This document shows, piece after piece, positions 1 through 7,042 of a stretch of DNA of 15,528 nucleotides. The DNA is from Dunaliella salina (lineage: Eukaryota; Chlorophyta; Chlorophyceae; Chlamydomonadales; Dunaliellaceae). The notes under the pieces were generated by a model. The model was not told the origin of the DNA and did not search any database. It was given only the letters and a program-made list of their open reading frames with translations. The stretch lies in the NCBI GenBank assembly GCA_002284615.2, contig MU069556.1, positions 326,823 through 342,350 on the forward strand. Direction: 5' to 3'. The position numbers and the translations under genes are program-made. Every line of letters begins with the position of its first letter. The stretch's first letter is position 1.

Positions 1-63
1 GTGTGTGTATGTGCGTGTTTACGTGTGTTTGTTGAAGTGTGTGGGTGTGTGGGTGTGTGTGTA
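1..63. repeat. GT-rich microsatellite
   Basis: The first 63 bases are almost wholly alternating G and T with occasional A or C interruptions. This is an imperfect (GT)n simple repeat. It has no coding content, and its left boundary lies outside the window. Confidence 0.9.
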
Positions 64-192
64 ACGTTATCAGGCTTTTCTAGAGCAGATCGCCAGCCAC
101 CAACAACCATCCAGGCTTAGGCTTCGGGAAGCCCCTTTAACTCCTGTCACCATACAGACTGACAGCGTTGTTCTTCCGCTGTTCTTATAGCA

Positions 193-541
193 GCAAGACT
201 CTTTGTATCTCAACTTCAACAGACCATCATCAAAATTCAGCACAACTCACTCAAGGCGCAGGAAAGGTAGAAGGTACAGGCTGACACGCATAGGCACAAT
301 GTCAAATATTCAGTTGGGGCACGTTGCCTCTTCTTCAGGGCACAAGCTAAGGGCACAAGCAAAGGGCACAAGGAAATTTCCCCCTTGGATTCATTGGGCC
401 TTTTACAGTCAAGGAGCAGCTAGGCAAGGTCATTGTGCGATTGCAGTTGCATTTAAGCGATCGAATTCATCCAGTCTTCCATGTGTCTATTCTTAGGCTG
501 CATCATAAATCCGAGCACACTGTCACACCCCCACTGCCCCT
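193..541 (+). pseudogene. Ty3/gypsy integrase C-terminal remnant
   Basis: This is the decayed end of a retrotransposon integrase, the enzyme that inserts the DNA copy into the host genome. In one frame from 193 it reads ARLFVSQLQQ, then SLKAQER, a TAG at 268-270, and KVQADTHRHNVKYSVGARCL. That is the usual chromovirus pattern of a basic helix (KAQERQKxxAD) followed by a short beta segment. After frame shifts it continues from 399 as PFTVKEQLGKV and then SDRIHPVFHVSILRLHH, matching the integrase signature GPFxVxE...HPVFHVSxLRxHH. Three frames and an internal stop show it is dead. The chromodomain at 542-844 follows in the expected place. Traces of the preceding GFxPxTP segment may exist near 110-150 but are too weak to call. 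Confidence 0.8.
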
Positions 542-844
542 GTGCAAGTTAATGCTGATGGTGTTCCTGTCTGTGAGGTTAAAGAGGTGCTGGCGCATAA
601 ACCGCTGAAGCAGAATAGGCAGAACACATGGCAGTTTCTGATGCAATACAAAGGCTATGGCCATGAACAAAATTCACGGGAACCATACGTAAACATAGCC
701 AGCCCGAATATCACATTGCAACCATACTGGTATTCTCTGAAAGGCATTCAAAAGTGTCCTGAACGTGGACTCAAATGCAAGGCTCCTCAGGCAATTGTGC
801 GTCCAAAGGCAACAGCGTTGAGCTCTGCTCATGAGCAAGGCTAA
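542..844 (+). pseudogene. Chromodomain of a Ty3/gypsy chromovirus
   Basis: An open stretch of 100 codons begins with VQVNADGVPV. It then shows the chromodomain pattern: EVKEVLAHK at residues 12-20, FLMQYKGYG at 32-40, NSREPYVNI at 44-52 and LQPYW at 59-63. Chromodomains at the end of chromovirus integrases bind methylated histone tails and direct insertion into heterochromatin. Two usual tryptophans are changed: the W of VKWKGYG is Tyr36, and the W of NTWEP is Arg46. Methyl-lysine binding is therefore probably impaired. It lies in a different frame from the preceding integrase stretch, so a frameshift separates them. The first codon is GTG and is only the edge of the open frame, not a real start. 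Residues after about 63 are low in recognisable motifs. Confidence 0.82.
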
Positions 845-1184
845 GCATGCAGGCAGGCACGGAGATCACCATTTGTGCATCCCTCATGCATGCGTAGGCA
901 ACGCGCAGCTGTAAAATTGTGCAAGCTTTCCAGGCATAGACAGACTGAACGCACGTGAAAAGGCAATTTTAGGCTAGAATTTTTCCAAACATTCAGGCTT
1001 CTCAGGCAATAACTGGCATTCACAAGGCTTGAGGCTTTTTCTGGAATTCAGACAGCTGTTGGTTGGAAGTCACTTTGAGTGTATTCACGCACCTCAGAAT
1101 TCTGGAATTTTTGTTAAACCAGATTCTTATGGCCGGGACGCCCATAAACAGGCAGTAGGGAATATAACAATATCAGGCTTTTCG
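845..1184. other. Non-coding stretch, possibly chromovirus LTR remnant
   Basis: No domain is readable here on either strand. The stretch is rich in the tetramer AGGC. Near its right edge, 1171-1183 (TATCAGGCTTTTC) repeats exactly the 13 bases at 68-80 and shares a TAAC a few bases upstream. The two sites bracket the integrase and chromodomain remnant, as LTR-related or flanking sequence would. That reading is an inference from a short match. Confidence 0.3.
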
Positions 1185-1379
1185 AATACTTCCCACTGTC
1201 AGGTTCTAGAGACAGGTGCTTCTAGTAACCCTCCAGATCCACATTAGCATTCTCTTTTTCATACCTTGTGGTGGAGGGGGCACACGGCTCTTTTTTGAGC
1301 CAATGTGTCTCCTTTTCCTTAATCGATGTAGGGAGAGTTTCTCTGCCTACGTAGTTTTTCTTTTCTTTTCTTTTCTTAG
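1185..1379 (+). repeat. Family X 3' tail, copy A
   Basis: This stretch is a direct repeat of 3710-3902, about 88% identical by eye. It encodes the last residues NTSHCQVLETGASSNPPDPH with a TAG at 1245-1247. A 3' UTR of about 130 bp follows and ends in a (TTTTC)n run closed by TTAG. Simple-repeat tails are typical of the 3' ends of non-LTR retrotransposons. Only about 60 bp of coding sequence precedes the stop, so this copy is severely 5'-truncated. Copy B begins within a few bases of its end. Confidence 0.85.
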
Positions 1380-1380
1380 C

Positions 1381-2160
1381 AAGAAGATCAAAGACTCTTT
1401 TTCAAGAGCCCTCCCAACTCACATCCATACTGCCCTCCAAAAATGAGCTTTGGTAACCCAAGAAAAAATGGCCTCCCCACTAGACCACGACCCACAATAC
1501 CAGAATTATTGGAGTGCGGACTCCCGAGACTCTCTTTTTGGTGCCATGCATAGTGCCTTGTCATCCGAATTCACTGGCTTTTCAGTCTGTCATCCCATTC
1601 ATGGCGAGGGAATAATGACCCAAGCTTTGCAACATGCCATTTACTCTGCCATTCTCAACACAGAAGCTACTGCTACATTCATGTTCCTCCCAACTTGGAA
1701 TAAGGACATGATAACCAACCCCTACTCCAAACTTTTCACTGCCTACCCCCACCTCTATTACGAACTTGGAACAATACCTCGCGAAAAACCTGATTACAGT
1801 GCCCCTCAATCCTGCCCTAACCAAGAGATACCTTTACCTAAGCATACCTGGGACCTTCGTATCTTTGCTGTTTGGAACGCTGCAGCTCGAGTCCATCTTA
1901 ACATCCATAACAAAGACTGGCTACAAGGCCTGAAAGGAGATTTGAAAGAAGCCACAGAGTGGAAACTGACGAATGTCAGCAGCCACCCTGTCCTAAATCC
2001 CATGCATGTCCACATGCCAGGTTTTAATAAACTGGAACGCCTTTCATTTGCCAAACAACACATCTCCAAGCACCATAGAAATTCACACATTAGTATCCAA
2101 GATACAGACTTGGTGCCCAGCCAATCTAGTACTCTCCTAACTCTCAAAGTTGCTGACTAG
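1381..2160 (+). pseudogene. Methyltransferase-like domain of family X, copy B
   Basis: The frame opens with KKIKDSFSRALPTHIHTALQK, a TGA at 1444, then ALVTQEKMASPLD. This aligns with copy D at 6087-6180. The 236 codons from 1450 to the TAG at 2158 contain the conserved block FGA (30-32), FTGFSVCHPIH (41-51), an alpha-helical stretch, TATFMFLPTW (about 74-83), YSKLFTAYPH and a later beta segment DLRIFAVW. The order of an FGA motif, a G-x-S-x-x-x-P turn, a helix and a strand ending LPxW resembles the core of N6-adenine methyltransferases with an NPP[FY] motif, including PCIF1-like and phage Dam-like enzymes. The catalytic Asn position would be His48, so activity is unlikely. The fold assignment is an inference. 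The homology to copy D is directly visible. Confidence 0.5.
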
Positions 2161-2565
2161 AGAACATGGGCATACACAGATGGCAGCTGCCTTGCCCAGA
2201 ACGGTAAGCAAGAAATTGGAGCAGGCGTCTACTGCCCATCCACTGACAGCAAGAACTTCGTAGAACCAAACGGTGCTGGGATTATTAAAACCATCACTAT
2301 AGCTGAATTAGCAGCAATTGCTGCTGCTATCATCACCAAAAATGCAGATATTGCATCAGGCAGCCTCATCTTTTTTAACCAAATACGTAAACAACTTCTT
2401 TATCCTGAAAGACACCTCAGGCATATCCAAGGAGACGTCCTTAAAATGATTTGAACTCTCATTAGAGACTTCCATACCAAAATTCGAATTTACAAGGTGA
2501 AGTCCCATGCTGGCATCGCTGGAAATGAATGTGCAGATGCTATTGCAAAACATCAAGCAAAGCAA
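2161..2565 (+). pseudogene. RNase H domain of family X, copy B
   Basis: RNase H removes RNA from RNA-DNA hybrids during retrotransposition. In the frame of the preceding domain, right after the TAG at 2158, the sequence reads WAYTDGSC (first catalytic Asp at 2179-2181), TIAELAAI (catalytic Glu at 2305-2307), IASGSLIFFNQIRKQ, a TGA at 2452-2454, then YKVKSHAGIAGNECADAIAK (His at 2506-2508, last catalytic Asp at 2536-2538). Three of the four metal-binding acids are intact. The third, normally Asp in T/S-D-S, is Gly (GGC at 2359-2361). The internal TGA follows ATGATT and could derive from CGA by a CpG transition. This is a clear RNase HI-type fold of the LINE kind, but inactivated by two stops and the lost acid. 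Confidence 0.92.
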
Positions 2566-2946
2566 GCCCAGAACTGCGTGGCAGACACCAAGATTCCTGG
2601 TGCAGGCCCTGGTGGAAATCCATTTACAAATATTTTCTGGTTAGCCAAGGAAGAAAGAGTGCATGCTGCAGGTACATCTGCAGGTCCAACGCCCGTCCAC
2701 AAGCTCACCTATTTCCCCAATCTTCAAGATGCCCTCAAATCCCACATGCATTCTAATCACAAGCTTGGATATGCCAATGCCAGAACAGGCTACTACTCTA
2801 AATATAAAAACTTATTACCGCAAGTAGATTAAAAGTCAGCAATGCCTTCAGAAATATGCCAAAAATTTCCATACCCATGAAGCGTACCATCCTGCAGTAC
2901 CGCACAGGCACCCTCTACAACCAAAAACATGCAGTACGTTTTATGT
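2566..2946 (+). pseudogene. Linker after RNase H, family X copy B
   Basis: The open frame continues from RNase H with KLTYFPNLQDALKSHMHSNH, GYANARTGYYSKYKNLLPQV and a TAA at 2830-2832. One frame over, from about 2832, it reads KVSNAFRNMPKISIPMKRTI and then LQYRTGTLYNQKHAVRF. The YRTGTLYNQKHA segment is the usual lead-in to the LINE zinc finger (compare SLLNRYCAHNF in antisense copy C). No enzymatic motif is visible. The stop and frame change at about 2832 mark a small indel. Confidence 0.7.
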
Positions 2947-3080
2947 TTTAAAAGGTTAACTGATCCATCTTGCCCCCTCCCAGGCTGCCATCACTTGGAT
3001 AGCGCACTACACATGCTCTCAGGCTGCCAAAACCATATCATCTCCAACATGAACACTGAACGCATAACATCGCAGGCAGA
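2947..3080 (+). pseudogene. CCHC zinc finger before the nuclease, copy B
   Basis: Reading FKRLTDPSCPLPGCHHLDSA then LHMLSGCQNHIISNMNTER gives a C-x4-C-x7-H-x4-C finger. In R2-type LINEs a CCHC finger followed by an RHN-like motif sits just before the restriction-like endonuclease and contributes to DNA binding. Here the reading reaches ER and then shifts: GAACGCATAAC lacks one C compared with what would encode ERHN. A 1-bp deletion near 3064 therefore broke the protein. Antisense copy C keeps an intact NRHHAG at this place. Confidence 0.8.
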
Positions 3081-3602
3081 ATGATTACAAAATCCCTCAA
3101 AAAATGCCCCGTAGGGGCAGGCCTAGTATATACAGACATAGGAAGCGATTCTAAGCTTGCTCAACACAACCTCCAACCCCCTACACATGCCTCAAACAGA
3201 ACTTTACCTGCCTACTTCTTCCCTCGCAACCTCCCAGAGAGGAAAAGACTCAACTCCAGTTGACCAGATGCTGTTCTGATCACCCCTTTTAATGCCAAAC
3301 ATACTTCTAACGGTGTTTCTCCTACCCATTCCCGTCACGCTTTGCGCAGCTCCTCACAGAGGACCACCAGAACTAGCCACATGAGACAACCCCATGAACT
3401 TCATGCAAATGAACGCCATGTGCACCTAATAGAAATCAAGTTCTGTGAAGACACAAGGCCAGTGCATCAGTTGAATGCGGTAAAGCAGCAGAATGCAGAC
3501 CTTTGTAAATTTATTAACGCTAAAGCTGTTACAATTCACCCTATTCTCCTGGATGTAAGTGAAACTATTTACACTGAACATACCCTGAAGCAATTCAAAT
3601 AA
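3081..3602 (+). pseudogene. PD-(D/E)xK restriction-like endonuclease, copy B
   Basis: This would be the nuclease that nicks target DNA during insertion. One frame runs from 3065 to the TAA at 3600-3602 with a single internal TGA at 3261-3263. The TGA sits immediately before PDAVLITPF (PD at 3264-3269), where RPD is expected, so CGA to TGA is likely. After a Ser/Thr-rich insertion comes HVHLIEIKFCEDTRPVHQL with E-I-K at 3432-3440. Then come ADLCKFINAKAVTIHPILL and TIYTEHTLKQFK. PD, a long spacer, then E-x-K on a beta strand, with a Gln-containing helix after, is the restriction-like endonuclease core. Its place after a CCHC finger matches R2-type LINEs. The PD to ExK spacing of about 54 residues is long, presumably because of the low-complexity insertion. 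Confidence 0.72.
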
Positions 3603-3772
3603 CTACAATTGGATCACCAGCGTGCCACAAAGCTTGCTCAACAACTTCATGCCCATTCTTTTAATATGCCCACAAACTAGTCACCACACGCCGCGCTACT
3701 GAAAACAATAATACTTCCCACAGCCAGGTCCGGGAGCCAGGTGCTCCTAGTAACCCTCCAGATCCACATTAG
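3603..3772 (+). pseudogene. C-terminal end of family X protein, copy B
   Basis: After the TAA at 3600 the same frame reads LQLDHQRATKLAQQLHAHSF. It then shifts at about 3665 to YAHKLVTTRRATENNNTSHS and QVREPGAPSNPPDPH, with the terminal TAG at 3770-3772. The final 20 residues match those of tail copy A (CQVLETGASSNPPDPH), which identifies this as the true C-terminus of the family. The segment is basic and has no recognised domain. Confidence 0.75.
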
Positions 3773-3902
3773 CATTCTCTTTTGCATTCCTTGTGATGGA
3801 GGGGGCACACAGCTCTTTTTTGAGCCTTTGTGTCTCCTCTTCCTTAATTGATGTAGGGAGAGTTTTCTCTGCTTATGTAGTTCTTCTTTTCTTTTCTTTC
3901 AG
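3710..3902 (+). repeat. Family X 3' tail, copy B
   Basis: Direct repeat of 1185-1379, covering the last coding residues, the TAG stop, a UTR with GGAGGGGGCACAC and CTCTTTTTTGAGCC, and a terminal (TTTTC)n run ending TTTCAG. Mismatches are spread evenly and are mostly transitions, consistent with two old copies of one family end rather than a recent duplication. The conserved UTR is probably the RNA region recognised by the mobilising reverse transcriptase. Confidence 0.88.
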
Positions 3903-3952
3903 GAAGTGTTGGCATGGTCCAGAAGGCATCATGCCTGTCAAGAAAAAGGCTA

Positions 3953-4201
3953 GTAACGATTCATTCTTTTATTGACAGGGGAAGTAGGCTTTGGCAAAAA
4001 GAGTAGTAGTATCCTGTCTTGGTGTTGGCTAATTCAATGGACAGAGCAGAGCTAGCTGTAAATTCTATAGCCCTGTAGCAAGGGCACACTTCTATTGCAA
4101 CTGGTAGTCCTTCAGCACTGAATCAGATTAGGAAACAGTTCCTCAAACCCATGGGTGTTTCCACCCACATACAGCATGATAGTGGAGTTAGGTTGCAGTA
4201 A
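3953..4201 (+). pseudogene. RNase H fragment, copy F
   Basis: Too broken for a long open frame, but one frame reads HSFIDRGS (Asp at 3974-3976, the TDGS motif with one extra residue), two TAGs at 4004-4009, LANSMDRAELAVNSIAL (Glu at 4049-4051), a TAG at 4076-4078, then SIATGSPSALNQIRKQFLKP, ending TAA at 4199-4201. The RAEL and IATxSxSALxQIRKQ segments match copy B clearly. The third catalytic acid is again Gly (GGT at 4103-4105) instead of Asp. The fragment begins about 50 bp after the tail of copy B and lacks the C-terminal SHxGxxGNExAD part. Confidence 0.75.
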
Positions 4202-4690
4202 AGGAAACTAAAAGGCACACAAAACCTACACTAGACACAGCTAGCTAGGTGGGAACCAGAAACAGGTCTGATGAGGACCTGGTGGGTTGTTCACCGCGCC
4301 CCTGGCCGTCCGGACGGTCCTTTTCCTGCTCTCCTCCACCGCACGCCCAGCAGACACCCCCCCCCCCCCGAAGTCCCCTGAAAATGAAGAGCATGTCTGG
4401 TGTTCATGATGGATAGCAATTTTTAGATGGTGTGGCAGCTAAGCTTTGTTGCTAGTGGTTTAGCCTTTTGCTTGGTGTGGCCCAGATTTCTGAGAAATTC
4501 AATTATACATTCATTGTGAACAGTGCCAGCCACACCAAATGAGATGATGTGCAGAGTCACTCTGTTATTTCTTTAAATTTCTTGATCTGCGGTATTGAAC
4601 TCTGGTTACAGTGTGAGAGTGCTGAGCTGCACGTTCAAGAGTGATATAGGGTTGGTGTTGGACCAAATATTTTCCAACTCAACGAGGTGG
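4202..4690. other. Stretch with no recognised gene
   Basis: No domain is readable on either strand. Local features are a GC-rich island at about 4290-4375, a perfect 12-bp palindrome CCGTCCGGACGG at 4306-4317, and a run of 13 C at 4357-4369. The rest is ordinary mixed-composition sequence. Confidence 0.6.
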
Positions 4691-4701
4691 ATATCCCTGT
4701 T

Positions 4702-5110
4702 TTAATCAGGGATCTTGGAGGGATCCAGGTGAATTGGTTCACTTGGAATAGAGCGCACAAAAATAGCGTCTGGGCAGCTTTGGTGGCTGAGGAGCCAGTA
4801 CCAGCAAGGAGAACCCAGGCAGGGATGCTGTGCGTTGTGTATCAGGGGCCTGCATGCCCCGTTCCTGGAGTTTCTCATTACTGCAGCCATCCATATCAAT
4901 AAGGGATGAGCCATACCGGCTTTTACTGAGGGCTCTAGCACAGAGACCAAGGCCTGCATGGTGTCTGTTGGTGTGCATCCCACTAATTGCTGAGTTTGTA
5001 CATCTGACGAGTATGTGATCAATGTTGTCTGTATTATTACAGAGTGGGCATCTTCCAGGATTGGAAGACAAGTTGAAATTGTGTGCACAGTACCTGTTTA
5101 ATAAAGACAC
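4702..5110 (-). pseudogene. Antisense zinc finger and nuclease start, copy C
   Basis: On the minus strand from 5110 the frame reads SLLNRYCAHNFNLSSNPGR, then CPLCNNTDNIDHILVRC, a C-x2-C-x7-H-x4-C finger (plus-strand 5000-5050). Then come NRHHAG (4958-4966), ALSKSRYGSSLIDMDGCSNEKL and SLPGFSLLVLAPQPPKLPRR. In another frame the start of the nuclease is visible as CPDAIFVRSIPSEP (PD at 4768-4773). The order and spacing match copy B at 2955-3290 (CPLPGC...ERxxAGRM...LPAYFFPRNLPERKR...PDAVLI). The copy stops before the E-x-K. It is better preserved in the finger than copy B and lies head to head with copy D, about 90 bp apart. Confidence 0.72.
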
Positions 5111-5201
5111 ACTTGCAATTACAATACCTCATTCATTGGGAGCCAATGATAATTGAAAGGCGGGCTCTAAAGATCTGCCAATCCTTTGAAAGACAGGCCT
5201 C

Positions 5202-6095
5202 ATGGTAGCTCATCTTGAGCCCTTCCCCGGAAGCCAAAAAGAAGATGATACCTGCCAGATCTGCTGGACTCCCACCAGCTTGGAACATGAAGAACATAAC
5301 TTCATTGACATGCCTGAATGTGACACATGCCAGCGCACATATCACTGGAAATGCCTACTCCACCACAACCTCTGCACCCCATCACAGCGCACCCAGGCAG
5401 ACCAAATGTCCACTTGGGAAGGCCCTTCTTGCACTCACCTTACTAATTCTCAAAAAAGACAGCGTACCAAGACAGCAGAAGAAACAAAGATGGCCAAAGT
5501 CACCTGGCAGCCCACTTGGGAACCAACTTCTGTGCTCCTTGAACATCCAGACTTCAAGGACTATGTCCACAGATTCGAGCAATCTCATACAGACAACTTT
5601 TCTTCTCCACAACAACACTCACCACCTGCTGACGACACTGTAGACAACCTCACCCGTCAAGGTTTTGAGGGAGCCACACAACCTCCAAACAGGCACTGGC
5701 GCACAGCCCAGGACCACCCCATGCGCAACAAGGCACACTTCGACATCAAGACTACTAATCCCCAGACAGACATCATACCAACAAAGAGGTGTGAAATTTG
5801 GCTGAGAAATGTGGATCTCATGGTACCAGGATCCAATAAGGATAGTGATGAACAACCAAAAATCCCTCTTGCATTCACCACTCAAGCTGCATGCATTCAT
5901 GACACCAAAGGGAAATGCGCAGGCATTATCACCCCTCACCGTCTTCAAATTCTGCTTCAAGCATACAGTGCGGCCAGGCAAGCTGGCCTACACGCTTCAA
6001 TTCAGCCCCCTGTTCAAAATGAAGCAACAGAAATGATGAGTCTTCCACACAGGTACACTTCCCATCTTACAAAAGGCAATCAGAAAATAAAATAA
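5202..6095 (+). pseudogene. PHD finger and N-terminal part of family X, copy D
   Basis: The longest open frame of family X here is 297 codons. Residues 18-77 form a PHD-type finger: C18-x2-C21, C40-x2-C43, H48-x2-C51, then W72 and C77. PHD fingers read histone tails and occur in some LINE proteins. The seventh ligand, expected two residues after W72, is Gly74 (GGC where TGC would be expected), so one zinc site is incomplete. Residues 100-126 (VTWQPTWEPTSVLLEHPDF and onward) resemble the W-x(n)-TWEP core of a chromodomain. A Pro/His/Gln-rich linker follows, then RCEIWLRNVDLMVPGS (about 202-217), a beta-rich block of unknown role also seen at 11288-11560. The frame ends at TAA 6093-6095, but homology to copy B continues past it (QKIK then the VTQE block), so this is a premature stop. 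The true start is uncertain; ATG 5202 is the first in frame after upstream stops. Confidence 0.75.
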
Positions 6096-6506
6096 TCCAA
6101 TTCTTTGCGCACACCAGTTAACATTCTTACAGCTCTCATGCGCTGTGTGATAGTTACCCAAGAAATACTTGTGAGCCCCCTTGATTATGATATGCACTTC
6201 AAAGCATACTGGAGCCCTTTTGCTCGAGACAGAGTTTTTGGGGCCAACACTGATATGTTTGGAACCAAATTTACAGGGTTCTCCTTTTGCCACCCTGCCT
6301 ATGATGATGAATTCATCTACTACCTTGTCATGCATGCCCTGTCTTCAATCACTAGCACAACTACCCCAACGGCCGCCTTCATGCTCCTCCCCAGCCTGAT
6401 GGGATGGACCAAAAAAGGATACATGCGCTTGTTCACATGTTACCCACACCATGCCACAATCCTAGCCAAATTCCCCTCAGGGAGTCTAACGTTCCAGCCA
6501 CCTTAA
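6096..6506 (+). pseudogene. Methyltransferase-like domain, copy D
   Basis: In the same frame as 5202-6095, after the TAA, the sequence reads SNSLRTPVNILTALMRCVIV then TQEILVSPLDYD, FGANTDMFGTKFTGFSFCHP with AYDD after it, a helix, TAAFMLLPSLMGW, YMRLFTCYPHH, ending at TAA 6504-6506. It aligns residue by residue with copy B: VTQE, SPLD, FGA, FTGFSxCHP, HA, TAxFMxLP and LFTxYPH are all shared. The motif at the putative NPP[FY] position is CHPAY (6288-6302). The N6-adenine methyltransferase comparison is an inference; see copy B for the argument. Confidence 0.5.
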
Positions 6507-6857
6507 GCCTATCTAACTCCTCTTGCTCCTCCCAAAAAGAATATAAGACAGGTGCAACTTATAGCCTTTTGGAAAAATGAAGGAAATCAAAAGCTCTTCT
6601 GTAATAACCCAAATTGGCTTGAGGGTCTAAAACAAGAGATCTATGTAGGAAGCTGGTACCACAGAAGCAGTCAACAGTTTGCAGAAATTCAAAACACTAT
6701 TCTCTCTTTTAAAGCGCCCTGCACATGGAGGAAACAATTTGCACTCTTGCATCATGACACACACAACATTTTCAGAGTCTGCAGCCAACAAAGAGCCATC
6801 ACACCTAACGCATAACCATACCTGCAACTCCTGCAACCAAAGATCCCAGGCTGGCGA
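6507..6857 (+). pseudogene. Linker between methyltransferase-like domain and RNase H, copy D
   Basis: The same frame continues past the TAA at 6504 with RQVQLIAFWKNEGNQKLFC and NNPNWLEGLKQEI, matching DLRIFAVW...NKDWLQGLKGDL of copy B. It runs to another TAA at 6813-6815. The strand-turn-helix pattern suggests this is still part of the folded domain upstream of RNase H. Its last 107 bases (6751-6857) have an inverted copy at 7027-7133. Confidence 0.6.
6751..6857 (+). repeat. Inverted repeat, left arm
   Basis: This 107-bp arm matches the reverse complement of 7027-7133 without gaps, with 13 mismatches by hand count (about 88%). The arm is the sequence just upstream of the RNase H motif in copy D. 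Confidence 0.9.
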
Positions 6858-7017
6858 CACCTAACATTTACAGATGGCAGTGTCATAAAGTCCAACAACA
6901 AGAATACACAGCAAGCAGGAGCATTCTTTTTCATCTCGGAAGACGTCTCCTCCTCTGAAAGTGTCACCTGCACAATAAATCCCAAGAGCCATGGTCCCAC
7001 TTATACAATTAAATGCC
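6858..7017 (+). pseudogene. Truncated RNase H N-terminus, copy D
   Basis: In the same frame, WRHLTFTDGSVIKSNNK (first catalytic Asp at 6873-6875) is followed by QAGAFFFISEDV and NPKSHGPTYTIKCQ. This is the first beta hairpin of RNase H. The sequence is lost exactly where the TIxRAEL motif should follow, at the junction with a 14-bp tandem duplication and an inverted fragment. Only one of the four catalytic acids remains. Confidence 0.72.
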
Positions 7018-7042
7018 AGCTTAGGATCGCCAGCTTAGGATC
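7015..7042. repeat. 14-bp perfect tandem duplication
   Basis: GCCAGCTTAGGATC occurs twice back to back (7015-7028 and 7029-7042) exactly at the junction between the truncated RNase H and the inverted arm. Such a short duplication is typical of end-joining repair or template slippage at a rearrangement point. Confidence 0.9.

Larger units (their letters stand above)
1380..3902 (+). mobile_element. Family X element, copy B (5'-truncated, decayed)
   Basis: The unit covers a methyltransferase-like domain, RNase H, a CCHC/RHN finger, a PD-(D/E)xK nuclease, the C-terminal NPPDPH tail and the (TTTTC)n 3' end. Reading is continuous but moves through frames as follows: 1381-2832 (frame 1, stops TGA 1444, TAG 2158, TGA 2452), about 2832-2946 (frame 0), 2947-about 3064 (frame 1), about 3065-3678 (frame 0, stops TGA 3261 and TAA 3600), and 3665-3772 (frame 2, terminal TAG 3770). 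The breaks are small indels, including an apparent 7-bp insertion near 2942-2948 and a 1-bp loss near 3064. The 5' part, seen as a PHD finger in copy D, is missing. No reverse transcriptase occurs inside. Confidence 0.8.

Noticed and set aside
1360..1380. Polypyrimidine run ending TTAG (and TTTCAG at 3902) as 3' splice acceptors
   Set aside because: They look like acceptors, but both mark the end of the repeated element tail, there is no matching donor or exon, and a simple-repeat tail explains them better.
1216..1446. Open frame over tail A and a similar one at 3793-3975 that appear to be a conserved small protein
   Set aside because: They are out-of-frame readings of the directly repeated 3' UTR; the true coding frame stops at TAG 1245 and TAG 3770.
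2158..2454. In-frame TAG and TGA in RNase H as evidence of a variant genetic code
   Set aside because: Frameshifts in the same copy and all three stop types across copies point to ordinary decay.
4306..4317. 12-bp palindrome as a regulatory site
   Set aside because: A single perfect palindrome in a GC-rich patch without a gene nearby; no support for binding.
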